A stretch of 64,000 bases of DNA, from NCBI GenBank assembly GCA_905116865.2, contig CAJHNH020002447.1, positions 444,698-508,697 of the forward strand. Reading direction: 5' to 3'. The notes under the pieces were generated by a model. It worked only from the letters and a program-made list of their open reading frames with translations. It was not told the DNA's origin and searched no databases. The position numbers were made by a program, and so were the translations under genes. Positions 46,613 through 57,944 of this stretch are shown piece by piece. Origin of the DNA: Candidula unifasciata. Its lineage: Eukaryota > Mollusca > Gastropoda > Stylommatophora > Geomitridae. Position 1 is the stretch's first letter; every line of letters starts with the position of its first letter.

Positions 46613-47659
46613 ATGCGGAAGGTCCCAGCACCCCTGATCAGTGCAATACAGAGTTTCTACAAAAAGTGCAGAAATTATGTAAGAACAGCAGACCAAAAGT
46701 CAGAAGAATTTAAGACCACCAGCGGTGTTAGACAAGGTGATATTCTCTCACCTTACCTCTTCATTCTTATGATGGATGATGTCATCAAGACCTGTAAGGA
46801 GAAGACAAAGAAGTACTCTGTAGGGTACTGGAAGATGAGACCAATCTGTATATCAGAGCTGGCTTTTGCAGACGATGTGGCCCTGATAGCTAAATCAGAG
46901 GCACACCTTCAGTACAACTTACTTGTCTGGAAGGAAGAGCTTGAAAAGAAAGGGATGACCATCAGTGTCTCCAAAACTAAAACCATGGTGATCTCAAGAG
47001 AGGAGAAGAAACGCCGGATCATGATGGGTCAGTGTGCGTTGGAGCAGGTTAGCCAGTTCAAATACCTTGGAGTTGTATTAGACCAAAATGGAGGCATTAA
47101 GACTGAGCTGGCTACACGAAAAGCAGCTGCTGGGGGACTCTTCCAGGCCATAGACCGAGGGTTTCTTGGCAAAAGAGAAATTGGCAAGAGGACGAAAATG
47201 GCTGTTTACCGCTCTACCTATGTACCAGTCCTGACCTATGGGTGTGAGTCATGGGCAATGACAACAGCTCACAGAGGCCAGCTGCAGGCCTCGGAAATGA
47301 GATGCCTGAGAAAGGTGGTCCAGGTGACAGGAGGGGACAGGGTCCGCAGTCAGACAATACGTCAGGATCTTGATACCCAGCCCTTGCTAACCCGAGTGGA
47401 TCAGTCACGGTTGCGATGGTTTGGACATGTGTGCAGAATGGGAGAGAATCGGCCGCCATGGCGGGCATGGGAGGCTGAGAACCAGGGAGCCAGACCTCCG
47501 GGGCGACCCAGGGTGCGCTGGGAGGACAACATCCGACGGTCCCTGACTGACAGAGGACTGGAATGGAACAAAGCCAGAGAGAAAACTGCTGATAGAGACG
47601 TCTGGCGATCTCTCTGGCAAACCTCTACACCCCAAGGTAGAAGAGGAGCGACTAAGTAA
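46613..47659 (+). pseudogene. LINE reverse transcriptase, C-terminal 346 codons, frame intact
   Basis: The frame encodes the second half of an RTE-like reverse transcriptase: TTSGVRQGDILSPYLFILM (palm), LAFADDVALIA (catalytic FADD), FKYLGVVLDQNGG, LTYGCESWAMT, RLRWFGHVCRM, then RPPGRPRVRWEDNIRRSL and RDVWRSLW. The endonuclease and the N-terminal fingers are missing. The apparent ATG comes from the target-site duplication, so no real start exists. No internal stops or frameshifts occur. Confidence 0.9.
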
Positions 47660-47663
47660 GTAA
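46624..47663 (+). mobile_element. 5'-truncated RTE-like LINE with perfect 14-bp target duplication
   Basis: TACATGCGGAAGGT occurs at 46610-46623 and again at 47664-47677, flanking exactly 1040 bases. The 3' end is a short (TAAG)n tail after the stop codon, as in RTE-type elements. The perfect duplication and unbroken frame mark it as a recent insertion into the intron, in the sense orientation of the channel gene. Confidence 0.9.
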
Positions 47664-47704
47664 GTACATGCGGAAGGTTTCTAAATTAAATACTCTTAAA
47701 TCAC

Positions 47705-47880
47705 AAATTAGTGGCTGGATGCTTGCCTCTTAGCGAGAAGGTGTTGGGTTTGAATCCAATGGTGGATTTTTATGTGACCTAGGCTGCCAGAGTAACCAAG
47801 CCCAAGTGAGTCATGGGAAGTAAAGGTGGCACCAGTCACCCATCAGTGTTGATTGGTCTGGTCTATTTAAAAAAATGTGT
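47705..47880 (+). mobile_element. SINE of a second family
   Basis: Head GTGGCTGGATGCTTGCC (A box) and GGGTTTGAATCCAA (B box), then a body sharing GGTGGATTTTTATG, TGGGAAGTAAAGGTGGC and GTGTTGATTGGTCTG with the SINEs at 25490 and 32265. Different heads on a related central body suggest a modular SINE group. It lies just downstream of the RTE insertion. Confidence 0.7.
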
Positions 47881-48119
47881 ACAGTGAGTTTGTTGCAATA
47901 TGCTTGATGTCAAAATGTGTCAGAAATGCAATTTTTTTTTAATAACTTTGAATGAATTACATTACTGATTTTAAATACTTTCGGCAATCACAATATTAAA
48001 TTTAAACAAGTAAATATGTTAAACTTTAGAAATAAAATTTTAAACTAGGGCTTTTTCTAAAAAAAAAAATACAAGAAAGATGCCAGTACTCACCTGAAAA
48101 ACCTCTGTAGGTACTGTTC

Positions 48120-48956
48120 TGTCTCAAATATATGTTATCCACACTTGGATTCTGGTTTGTGTCTGTTCATCAACATTTGTCTTTATGTCTATGTTTATGT
48201 GTATTTCTTCACATAATTCTATATGTGTGTGTGTGTGCGTGCCTACGTATGTTTGACTGTGTCTATGTCTGTGTCCATATCATTATATGTGCATGTCAGT
48301 TCTTAATTTCTGTTTGTGTTTCAGTATGTTTAAAACCTTTTGGAAGCATCTGTGTTTACATATGAGTTGAAACTGATTACACACAGTGTTTCTGATTCTC
48401 AGTGCTTAACTATCTGTGCTAGTGATTTATTGTGTGCATCATGTGTGTGTCTAAGGCAGAGATTGGCAACCTATTTTCTTTTTCTTTTTATTCAATGGGC
48501 TAAATTTATAATTTATAATCTGGTCACTTGCTATATAAAAATCCATTCTAAACATAATATCCAGATTTCTTCACAATATGATATTCTTATGGCATATTCT
48601 AAGATTATAATCCCTTGCTACACCCGTGACCAAACATAATCATCAACTAAAGCTCTTCTGTACATTCCTTAATGTGTCTGTTCAAGATGGTTATTCATTC
48701 TGCTATTTGGTAAGCTCAGTGACTAGATTATATAGTAATTTTACACTAGCTTCATTGACCATAAAAGTTACTCAGTGGATCATTTTTGGCCCATAAGGCT
48801 AAGGGTTTGCCCATCCCTGGTCTAAGTGTTTCACTGTCTGTAACATTGTTTTATTAGGAATAACTGTTCTGTGTCTGTTTATGTTTAACTATCTCTACTC
48901 TTGTTATATTGTGTATAAAATATATGCGTCTTTATGTTTAACTATCTGCCATCATC
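48120..48956. repeat. Diverged minisatellite related to the 53-bp array
   Basis: Scattered TGTGTCTATGTTTAACTATC, GTAACATTGTT and TATATTGTGTATA words recur through 48120-48956, 49313-49400, 51716-52133 and 53345-53800. The whole interval seems to be one old array later split by LINE insertions. Confidence 0.65.
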
Positions 48957-49312
48957 ATGTAGCAGGTCCTTTGCAAAACGTCACACTCATCACGGTCTAC
49001 CTGAAAGAAACTTAGTCTCTCACCAACTGTCCCACCTCATGTACATACACATTCAAGAAGTCACTTATATCTTGTGCCCATCTTCGTTTTGGTCAGCCCC
49101 TGCCCCTTCTTCCTGGTTCCATGCCTTCTGCTATTATTTGTTCCAGTCCGCTATGACGCTTGATATTATCAAAATATTTTATCTTCCAAGACAAGATGGT
49201 GTTTATTAGCCAATCTTCCTTGATGTTCAGATCTTTAAAAATGTCAGTATTTCTTCTCCTCTTTGTCCAAGGTACTCTGAGAATCTATCTGTAGCATTTC
49301 AGCTCAAAAGCC
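48957..49312 (-). pseudogene. RTE-like LINE C-terminal fragment with (ATG)n tail
   Basis: The minus strand gives ILRVPWTKRRRNTDIF, WLINTILSWKIKYFDNIKRH, then GLEQIIAEGMEPGRRGRG, PKRRWAQDISDFLNV and the VGQLVRD end. This is the usual thumb/C-terminal pattern of RTE-like proteins. One in-frame stop interrupts it. The tail is CATCAT on the plus strand at 48951-48961. Confidence 0.85.
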
Positions 49313-49744
49313 TTAACTGTCTGTAACATTTTTATTTTGTGTGGATCTCATCTGTGTCTTTGTGTTTAACTATCTGTCTTCTTTTGTTGTCTCACTGATA
49401 CTAGATTGTAGCCCAGTCTCATGCTTTTCTGTTTTTGTCTTGTGTTTCTCAAGTGGGTTGAGTGATGGATTTGTTTATCTTTTTTTTTTTTTTTTGCAGG
49501 TTTGAGCTACACCAATTATCCATCCCTATTGATCTTCCTTTTGCTTTCCCCCCAGATGTCTTACTGTAAAACGTTTTATATGCAGTCGGGTCTGGCTGCA
49601 TTCTCACTAGATGGCTGAACCATTTCATTTCTCTGTCTGTCAGTCAGTATATTCCTGACATAGTCTTATTCCAACTTTCTCTGTAATGCTGGTATTCGTA
49701 ACCCTGTCTGGTCTAGTGTTGTTAGTGACCTTGCAGAGACAGCA

Positions 49745-50870
49745 TATTTCACACGTAGTTATTTCTGTTCTAGTGCCCTATTGTGGCACAGTCGTGCCTA
49801 TACATCCCCCAAGCAATAGATGTGCCTAGTTCGGCCAAGGGTGAATGAATATAGTTCGTAGCTCTCTTCAATCGTATTTAAGAACAAGGCCAGTGATGTA
49901 ACAATTACACAAGAGTTGGTTTATTCACAATATTCTCGTCACACAGACTTCATAAATTCAATAAGCAATAGTATATGAACACTCCTTATTACTGGCTATT
50001 CGTATGCCTCTGTGAGTTCCTTAACCACTGTTATGGCTAAACTCCAAGTTTAACATATACCTTCTAAATGAAGTAAAGCACTAGTTTTCTCCTAACCGGT
50101 CTTTCCAGCGGTTCAGCCCTAACCTGTCCTATCAAGCGGTTCCGTGGCTAACCCACTGTTCTAGCTAAACTCCAAGTTTAACATATACCTTCTAACGAAG
50201 TACAGCACTAGTTTTCTCAACTGGTCTCTCAAGCAGTCCGGTCCTAACTGTCCTCTCAAGCGGTTCCGGGGCTAACTCACTGTTCTAGTTAAACTCCAAG
50301 TTTAACATATACCTTCTAACGAAGTACAGCACTAGTTTTCTCAACTGGTCTCTCAAGCAGTCCGGTCCTAACTGTCCTCTCAAGCGGTTCCGGGGCTAAC
50401 TGATTTCTCAAGCCCCTGGCTCAGACTTTATTCTCCCGCTTTCCCGCTCTTTCCGGCGTACCTTCTCCATCACTTCCCTGTCACCTGTCTTTGGTGGTCA
50501 CATTTGGATGAACGTATCTCTTCGGCTGGTCACAGTGCATGTGCTCGCTCACGGGCACTCGTCGAATGTTTCATCCCTCACTGTCAGATGTCATGGCGGT
50601 TATCATGAAGATGTTCTGCATAGTTGGCTAGGCCATGGCTTTCTAATCACCCATTTCTGTCATTTCACACAGTGATGGATTAGTACGCCGTGTGGTGGTC
50701 TGAAATGTATGCTTTGTTCATTTAACCCCTTTCTGCCTATATTTCATTACACTATTCATTGTCCATGTTTGGCACTGATAACATAGAGTAGAGATAAAGA
50801 TGCTTTTAATCATTTGCTGTTTTGCTGGAAGGGAGACATTTGGGTGTCTATGTAGTGGGGCTAACTGTGG
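49745..50870. mobile_element. Unclassified insertion inside the LINE pseudogene
   Basis: The homology of the surrounding LINE breaks near 49740 and resumes near 50870, so this segment probably inserted later. It holds no recognisable ORF. CATATTTCACAC near 49750 and TCATTTCACAC near 50671 resemble each other but do not make a convincing duplication or inverted repeat. Confidence 0.5.
50033..50405. repeat. Approximately 125-bp tandem repeat, three copies
   Basis: Three copies with start-to-start distances of 128 and 124 bp, each with AACTCCAAGTTTAACATATA, GCACTAGTTTTCTC and CAAGCGGTTCCG. Copies 2 and 3 are almost identical; copy 1 has diverged. Confidence 0.92.
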
Positions 50871-52133
50871 GTGACAGCATTTGCCTTCTGTACTCTGGCT
50901 TCTATCACTCTATCCAGTCTACCATCATCGGTAAATGTGCTGCCTAAATATTTGAATTTTTATATTTGTTTGATTGTAGTACTGTTAACATGAACGTTCT
51001 TGATATTATTTTGCCTGCCTATCCTCAATACCTCAGTTTTCACAGTGTTTATTCTCATATCATACTTTGTGCAGGCTTGTAAGGAGCCAATATGTTGTTG
51101 TAAATTCTGTTCTTGGTGGTGTATTAGACATTAATTGTCTGCAAAAAGAAGCTCATTGATTTCTTCAGTGTCTGTATTTGCCTCCTGTGTTATTCTATCC
51201 ATGTATGTAATGAACAGCAATGGTGAGAGGACACATCCCTGTCTGACACCTGATGAGATGGGAAACCAGTCTGTCATTCCTTCTGTTGTTCTTACTGTGC
51301 ACTATCGTGGTAAAAAGCCATGATATTACTCAACAAATGATCTTGAATACCAGAATCTTTTAGAACTGTCTATAGTTTGCATCTGCTGACTCGATCGAAT
51401 GCCTTCTCTTGATCTATAAATATAAGATGTTGACTTCTATCATATTCAATAGACTGGTCACATATATGCCATAAAGAAAATATTGCAGCTGTACAGCTAT
51501 TTCCCTTCCTGAAACCGTGCTGTCTCTTACTCCATTGGGCTCTATTACTGGTCGAGCTGTAAGTTCCAGTATTTTTGCGAACATCTTTCCAGTGTGGCTC
51601 AGGATGGAAATGCCCCTGTTTGTTTCAAAGTCTCTTTTGTCCCCTTTATTCTTCAAAATGGAGATAATGATTGCTCTCTGCCAGTCACTTGAAACTTTCT
51701 GTACCATTGTTATATAGTGTGCATCTACTCTGTCTCTAGGTGTTTAACAATCTGTTCCATTGTTAAATTATGTGTATCTACTCTGTGTATTTATGTTTAA
51801 CTGTCTGTTCCATTGTTACATTTTGTTGATCTAATATGCGTATTCATTTTTAACTATACCATTGCTATATTGTATATATCTGTTCTGTGTCTAGGTTTTA
51901 AGCCAAATATATTGTTGTATTTTATATATTTATTCTGTGTCAGTATGTTTAATTATCTATGTTATTATTATACTGTGTGTACCTTTTATATGTCTGTATG
52001 TTTAACTATCTATGACATCACTATACTGTGTAAATGTATTGTGTGTATGTATATTTCACTACTGATGACATTGTTATATTGTGTATATCTATTCTGTGTC
52101 AGTATGTTTAACAATCTATTCTGTTGTTATATT

Positions 52134-53357
52134 GTCTTCTTCTTCTTCTGTCGTTCGCCTGAAAAAAGTTGTCTATATCAGCAATTTTTTCTCTTGTATA
52201 AATGTCACTGTCGTTGCTAGTTCATTCAGCTATCCATAGAGTTTACGTTCCACTGTTGTTCTTTCTGGCCAAAGGTTTGCCTTAATGTGTCAAATTCAGT
52301 GCAGTCCTGGAGTACACGCTCTGCTGTCTAGGGCACCTTTCCACAGGTACACATGGCTGATTCACCTTTTTTGAATTTTATGGTTATGTAATCAGTTGTG
52401 CCCTGTTCTGAGGCGGAGGATAATGATTTGTTATGATCTGTCCATAATAAAATAGTCGTCTTGTGCTGGGGCTGGTGGTTTCCTGATCGATTTAATGATT
52501 TTTTTCTTTTGGTGGCATGTGACTGATACATCCGGCTGCACTTTTGTCGCACCTGCCAGTTGATCAGCTTTCTAATTTCCAGGCACTCCACAGTGAGACG
52601 GTATTCACTGCATTATGACTCTTCAATGAAGGCTGAGTTGTGTCAGCAGTGTTTGCAATTCTGGTAGTTTCCTAGACTGGAGTGCTTCAAGTACAGATTT
52701 TGCATCTGTCAGCATTACCACACACTGTGAGCCAAGATTGGTATTTAGCAGTTTCTCTGTGGCTATCTTAATAGCCTGAGTTTCTGTATCATAGTTATGG
52801 CAGTACTTCCTGGTTGGTAAGCTGGACTTATCCCTAGTACCGTCTGGGAATTCTATGAACACTCCAGAACCACCATTTCTAACTGCACTTTGTGCAGACC
52901 CATCTGTATAGAACTTACCTGTTGTTCTTGTTGGTATTCTTCATCAATATAACCGATGGTGGTCATTCTGCATTGTACTCAATCTTGTACTTTTCTTGTC
53001 AAATATCCCTTTCACATTTGTCTGGATTTGTTCTGTTAGTTTGCATTTTCTCTCCATGGGGTTTGTTCTAGAATACTTTTAAGTGGACAAGTAATTTCTG
53101 GAAGGTCAGTAGTTTGTCTACATATTCTTCTTGCTTGATGTATAAAGCTGCTTCTTTTTAACCGTCCCAAGGCTAGGTCTGAAATCCATTTTTCATGGGG
53201 TGATCTAGCATACTGAGAAACTTTTCAGCTTGTCTTTGCAACTTTGTATCTTCATTCTCTCAATGCCTTTTTACCCCTCAGCTTTCTCCATTTCTGAAAT
53301 GGGAGTTGATTTCCTCCCTCCTGTAATGACTCTGAGCTCTTGATTTTGCACTTTGTC
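52134..53357 (-). pseudogene. LINE fragment with RNase H domain, inserted in the 53-bp array
   Basis: The minus strand reads KFYTDGSAQSAVRNGGSGVF, then CHNYDTETQAIKIATEKLL and VVMLTDAKSVLEAL. These are the D, E and D blocks of an RNase H domain, followed by IPSHCGVPGN and KADQLAGATK with the last aspartate. Further on come a LRTGH segment and a C-terminal cysteine block (MCTCGK). Several stops and frameshifts break it. The tail is (CTT)n on the plus strand at 52134-52148. TGTTATATTGT flanks both ends, possibly a target duplication. The family differs from 59293-63014. Confidence 0.85.
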
Positions 53358-53800
53358 CAACTGTTATATTGTATATATCTATTCTGTGTCTAGGTGTTCA
53401 GCTATATAAACTGTTGTTATATTGTATATATCTATTCTGTGTCTAGGTGTTCAGCTATATAAACTGTTGTTATATTGTATATGTTTATTCTTTGTCTCAG
53501 TGTTCAACTATATGTACCATTGTTATATTGTATATGTTTATTCTTTGTCTCAGTGTTCAACTATATGTACCATTGTTATATTGTATATGTTTATTCTTTG
53601 TCTCAGTGTTCAACTATATGTACCATTGTTATATTGTATATGTTTATTCTTTGTCTCAGTGTTCAACTATATGTACCATTGTTATATTGTACATGTTTAT
53701 TCTTTGTCTCAGTGTTCAACTATATGTACCATTGTTATATTGTAAATATATATATTTTATGTTTAGGTATTTAACTATCTGTGCCATTGTTTTTATTTTG
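53345..53800. repeat. 53-bp minisatellite
   Basis: Five near-identical units of 53 bp with TTATTCTTTGTCTCAGTGTT and CAACTATATGTACCATTGTT, plus diverged outer units. Three frames give false periodic ORFs. Confidence 0.94.
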
Positions 53801-53879
53801 TCACCCACTATAATATTCTGTCTTTCTCTGATCTTCTCTTAATTCTGTTTGCTGACTTTATCTTCTATCTTCCCTATGG

Positions 53880-54690
53880 GTTTACTGATGATTATCTCAC
53901 CTCTTCCCCTAGAAATTATTTGTTGACAATCATGACATATCTTCCTTAAGGATAACTTACAACTTTTGTCTTCCCATAAGATTACTGACATCAAGTTCTA
54001 TTTTTCCTTGGGAATATGGACATCAGCTAATCATTTCCTCTAGAATTATTAATGACATCATTACTACCCTACCATAGGATTACTGACATCACCTCATCTC
54101 TTTTCCTAGGATTGTTTCCTGCCATTGTCTCATGTCTTCTGCAAGAATTACTGACAGTCATCTCATCTCTTCCCTTATAATTACTGACAATCATCTTATC
54201 TCTTCCCATAGGTTTACTGACAATAATTTTATCTGTTTCAATAGGTTTACTGACAGTCATTTGATTTCTTCCCCTAGAATTACTGATAGTCATCTTATCT
54301 CTTCTCATAAGTTTACTGACAATAATTTGATCCTTCTCCCTAGAATTACTGACAGTTATCTCATTGCTTCCTCTAGGTTAACTGACAGTCATCTCATTTC
54401 TTCCCTTAGAATTCCCATCTCATCTCTGTTAGGTTTACTGACTTCTTATCTCTTCCTCTATGATTGTTTACTGACAGTCATTACATCTTTTCTGTTAGAA
54501 TTACTGACATAAAACTACTGACATCATTTTATCTCTTCCCCTCAGTTTACTAATGTAATCTCATCTCTTCCCAGTAGAATTATTAACATTCATCTCATCT
54601 TCTCTTCTAGTTTAACTGACATCAATTCATCTCTTCTCCTAGGTTTACTGACGGTCATCTTATCTCTTCCTCTAGGTTTACTGACAATGA
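53880..54690. repeat. Diverged splice-acceptor-like minisatellite
   Basis: About 24 units of 30-37 bp of the type TTTACTGACAGTCATCTCAT followed by CTCTTCCCCTAG. Near 54107 a unit reads TTTTCCTAGGATTGTTTCCT, very close to the real junction of exon 55001 (TTCTCCTAG/GATTGTTTGCT). Confidence 0.88.
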
Positions 54691-54910
54691 TCTCTCTCTT
54701 TCTCTAGGTTTACTGAGGGTGATCTCATCTTTTCCTCTAGGTTTACTGAGGGTGATCTCATCTTTTCCTCTAGGTTTACTGAGGGTGATCTCATCTTTTC
54801 CTCTAGGTTTACTGAGGGTGATCTCATCTTTTCCTCTAGGTTTACTGAGGGTGATCTCATCTTTTCCTCTAGGTTTACTGAGGGTGATCTCATCTTTTCC
54901 TCTAGGTTTA
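54690..54910. repeat. 33-bp homogeneous acceptor-like minisatellite
   Basis: Six perfect or near-perfect 33-bp units built from TTTACTGAGGGTGATCTCAT and CTTTTCCTCTAGG, each with a pyrimidine tract and TAG/G. They lie 100-300 bases before the acceptor of exon 55001. Confidence 0.95.
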
Positions 54911-55000
54911 CTAACATCATCTGATCAAGACCTTCTAGGTTTACAGTCATTTCATATCTCTATCTAGGTTTACTGACAGTGATCTCATTTCTTCTCCTAG

Positions 55001-55273
55001 GATTGTTTGCTGATAACCTGCTCATGGACATGGTGGGGGACAAGCATCTGCCCACACATGGTGATGGGGAGGGACACCAACAAGGGCTGGACCAGGAGGT
55101 GTGCAGCTGCACTGGCAGTGCAGACATTGGCGCAGGAGAGAAGGAGCTCGCTGGCGAGCACGGAATCTGTCACGCAGTGTGTGCACCATCTGTGGTTATT
55201 GTAGCTGGTGGAGAAACAGCCGACTCAGAACTGGACATAAGTAAAGAGGAGGCTGGGGAGTCGAGCAGAACAC
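55001..55273 (+). CDS. CACNA1G: T-type calcium channel alpha-1, exon: distal I-II linker
   Basis: The exon is inferred from an acceptor, CTTCTCCTAG, followed by an open, compositionally coding-like stretch. It starts GLFADNLLMDMVGDKHLP and continues as an acidic, cysteine-containing linker (HGDGEGHQ, DQEVCSCTGSADIG, SELDISKEEAGESS). The first two bases complete the phase-1 codon left by exon 34423 (GGA, glycine). The donor is probably CAC/GTAATA at 55274, a weak site. Linkers diverge fast in this family, so homology is not visible; support is frame, phase, composition and position. The intron before it is 19.7 kb. The acceptor is the last member of a long series of near-identical acceptor-like repeats. 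Confidence 0.72.
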
Positions 55274-55780
55274 GTAATATTTGTGGTATAGTGTGATTTC
55301 CTGGCTTGTACACTTTGTATGCAACTGCCACAAACATGCCCAACGAGACGGACACATGATGCAGCAAATAACTTTCACCAGTAGAAGCGTTCTTCCCTCC
55401 CCCCCCCCCCCCCCCCCCTTTTCAATTTAGAACCTAGCCCAGACCTTTTTAGAGGATTTTAAATTAATGTTACTGAGGTGCAAGTCACAGTCCCTGTGCA
55501 TATTATGAGATGATTTTAACCAAGTGAATTTACAATTTAATAGAAATATTGACAATTCATTTGAATAGTACAGTTTAAGTGAAATAGTTCACTGAAAGTG
55601 TAGCTGATTAAAACAGATTTAGGGCCAATGAATAAAGTACATAAAATAAAAAAAGATTAATAGAAAAATTAGTCAACTAGGCAAATACTTGTTCAAGGTG
55701 ATGTAATTAAATTAACTAGACTTAGTTAAAAAGTGAGGTCCCTAAAACTGAATTAGACTTGTAAACATGTAGCATGGATT
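55274..55780. other. Intron, nothing recognised
   Basis: It contains a poly-C run at 55397-55420 and AT-rich sequence. Confidence 0.5.
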
Positions 55781-56230
55781 CACTCAATGCACTAGATATA
55801 TCTACATTATAGTTGCATAGGGGAATTCACTAGACATATCAACTAAACTGAGATAAGGAAATTGACTAGACCTATCAACTAAACTGAGCTAAGGAAATTG
55901 ACTAGTCATATCAAATAAACTTAGATAAGAGAATTCACTAGACATATTAACCAATCTGAGTTAAGGAAATTGACCAGACATATCAGCTAAACTGAGATTG
56001 GGGAATTCACTAGACATGACAACTAAACTGATATAAGAGAATTCACTAAATAAGAGAATTCACCAAACATATCAACTAAACTGAGTAAAAGGAATTCACT
56101 TAACATGTCAACTAAACTAAGATAATGGAATTCATTTGGCAAAACAAATAAACTGAGATAAAGGAATTCATTAGGCATCTCAATAAACTGAAATAAGGGA
56201 ATTCACTTTACCAATCAACTAAACTTAAAA
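55780..56230. repeat. Diverged 35-bp minisatellite
   Basis: Units GAATTCACTAGACATATCAA plus CTAAACTGAGATAAG, with frequent substitutions. Confidence 0.85.
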
Positions 56231-56599
56231 CAGTGTGAAAGTTATTTGTTGCTTCATAAGGTAACTATGAATATGTTTATCACATTTAATTATTCTGATA
56301 ATTACCAATGACTACTAATTTTTAAGGGTCTTATTTTTGTTTATTTTTGCCAGAAATAGAAATACTAAACTTGCAGGTGTCAGCAAACTAACGCTGTTTA
56401 TTTAGACAAGACTGTTGATGCTAGCCAGGTAATGTCATCTTGTATACAGTTACTTTCATGTTTTCACATGATAGGAGAGGTAGCATTTCTGTGGCAGTAC
56501 TGTCATTCTGACACTGTACATGCTTGCCTGCCATTGCATGATGTGTTGTAGTTATTTTCTGTCAGACTGCATGCAGGTGTCTCGTAGTTAATCCATTTA

Positions 56600-57410
56600 G
56601 ACTCGGTTCGTTGACACAAAGTTACTCTGTTCATTGACACAAAGATGCTCAGTTCATGGACACAAAGTTACTTAGTTCACTGACACACAGTTACTCCGTT
56701 CACTGACACACAGTCGCTCAGTTACTCAGTTCATCAACACAAGTTTGTAGTTTCATGGACACAAAGATGCTTAATTCACTGAAACAGAGTTGCTCAGTTC
56801 ATTGATCCTGTTTGCTCATTTCATTGACATAGAATTTCTCAGTATAGGTCACAATATTGCTCAGTTCATTAACACAAAATTGCTCAGTTCATTACCACGA
56901 AGTAGCTCAGTTCATTAACACAAAGTTGCTCAGTTCATCAACATGAATTTGCTCAGTTCATTAACACAAAGTTGCTCAGTTCATTAACACAAAGTTACTC
57001 AGTTCATTAACACAAAGTTGCTCAGTTCATTAACATGAAGTTGCTCAGTTCATTAACACAAAGTTGCTCAGTTCATTATCACAAAGTTGCTCAGTTCATC
57101 AATACAAAGTTGCCCAGTTCATTGACACTAAGTTGCTCAGTTCATTGACACAAAGTTGCTCAGTTTATTACCACAAAGTTGCTCAGTTCATTGACACAAA
57201 GTTACTCAGATCATCAACACAAAGTTGCTCAGTTCATTAACACAAAGTTGCTCAGTTCATTAACACAAATTTGCTCAGTTCATTACCACAAAGTTGCTCA
57301 GTTCATCAATACAAAGTTGCTCAGTTCAACAACACAAAGTTGCTCAGTTCATTACCACAAAGTTGCTCAGTTCATCAACACAAAGTTTTTGCTCAGTTCA
57401 TTGCCTGAAA
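56600..57410. repeat. 23-bp minisatellite
   Basis: About 35 units of GTTGCTCAGTTCATTAACAC plus AAA. Units are diverged before 56880 and homogeneous after. Confidence 0.95.
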
Positions 57411-57719
57411 GTTCCACTGTTCCCCTGTAATGGTCATGTGATCTTTTTGTTTTACACTTAAATCAATTACACACTCAATTTTAGAATGTGTCAGTGTCTT
57501 CATTTCCATTTGTTTATTTGTTTAGGTATTTTGTTTGTTTCTGTTTATTTGTTAAGATTTTTCCTACACCCTCACAGCATCCCAAACCTCAATGTCTGTG
57601 TTGTTTTTAGCTTCTTCCACATCACTTCTACCTTTTATGATAGTCGTTTTTTTTCCCAAACACTAATCCTGTCTATTATTTTCCCAATCTTGGCATAAAT
57701 TGCCATGCATTATCCCAGT

Positions 57720-57940
57720 CTTCAGAAACAACACCCAGTCTTCGGTAACAGTATCCTAGTGTTCAGTCCATCAACAGTATCCCAGTGTTCAGTCCATTGA
57801 CAGTATCCCAGTGTTCAGTCCATCAACAGTATCCCAGTGTTCAGTCCATTGACAGTATCCCAGTGTTCAGTCCATCAACAGTATCCCAGTGTTCAGTCCA
57901 TCAACAGTATCCCAGTGTTCAGTCCATCAACAGTATCTGT
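57720..57940. repeat. 26-bp minisatellite
   Basis: Seven units of CAGTATCCCAGTGTTCAGTC plus CATCAA. Diverged relatives continue at 58095-58400. Confidence 0.93.
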
Positions 57941-57944
57941 TCCT

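Larger units (their letters stand above)
49480..51715 (-). pseudogene. LINE reverse transcriptase pseudogene, split by a nested insertion
   Basis: On the minus strand, from 51700 downward, the pieces read WQRAIIISILKNKGDKRDFE, GISILSHTGKMFAKILEL, FIDQEKAFDRV (catalytic region A), SSGVRQGCVLSPLLF, LLFADN (FADN in place of FADD) and KFKYLGSTFTDDGRLD, down to about 50870. The C-terminus resumes at 49740-49500: VGIRLCQEYTDRQREMKWFS, HLVRMQPD, SGGKAKGR. It ends in a poly-A tail (T-run 49480-49497). Many stops and frameshifts show that it is old. The 1.1 kb between is foreign. Confidence 0.85.

Noticed and set aside
48132..48639. Cysteine/valine-rich ORFs
   Set aside because: TG-rich degenerate array translated by chance.
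54719..54967. ORF with VISSFPLGLLR repeats as an in-frame extension of exon 55001
   Set aside because: The frame is not that of the exon and ends at 54967; nearby alternative acceptors are out of phase.
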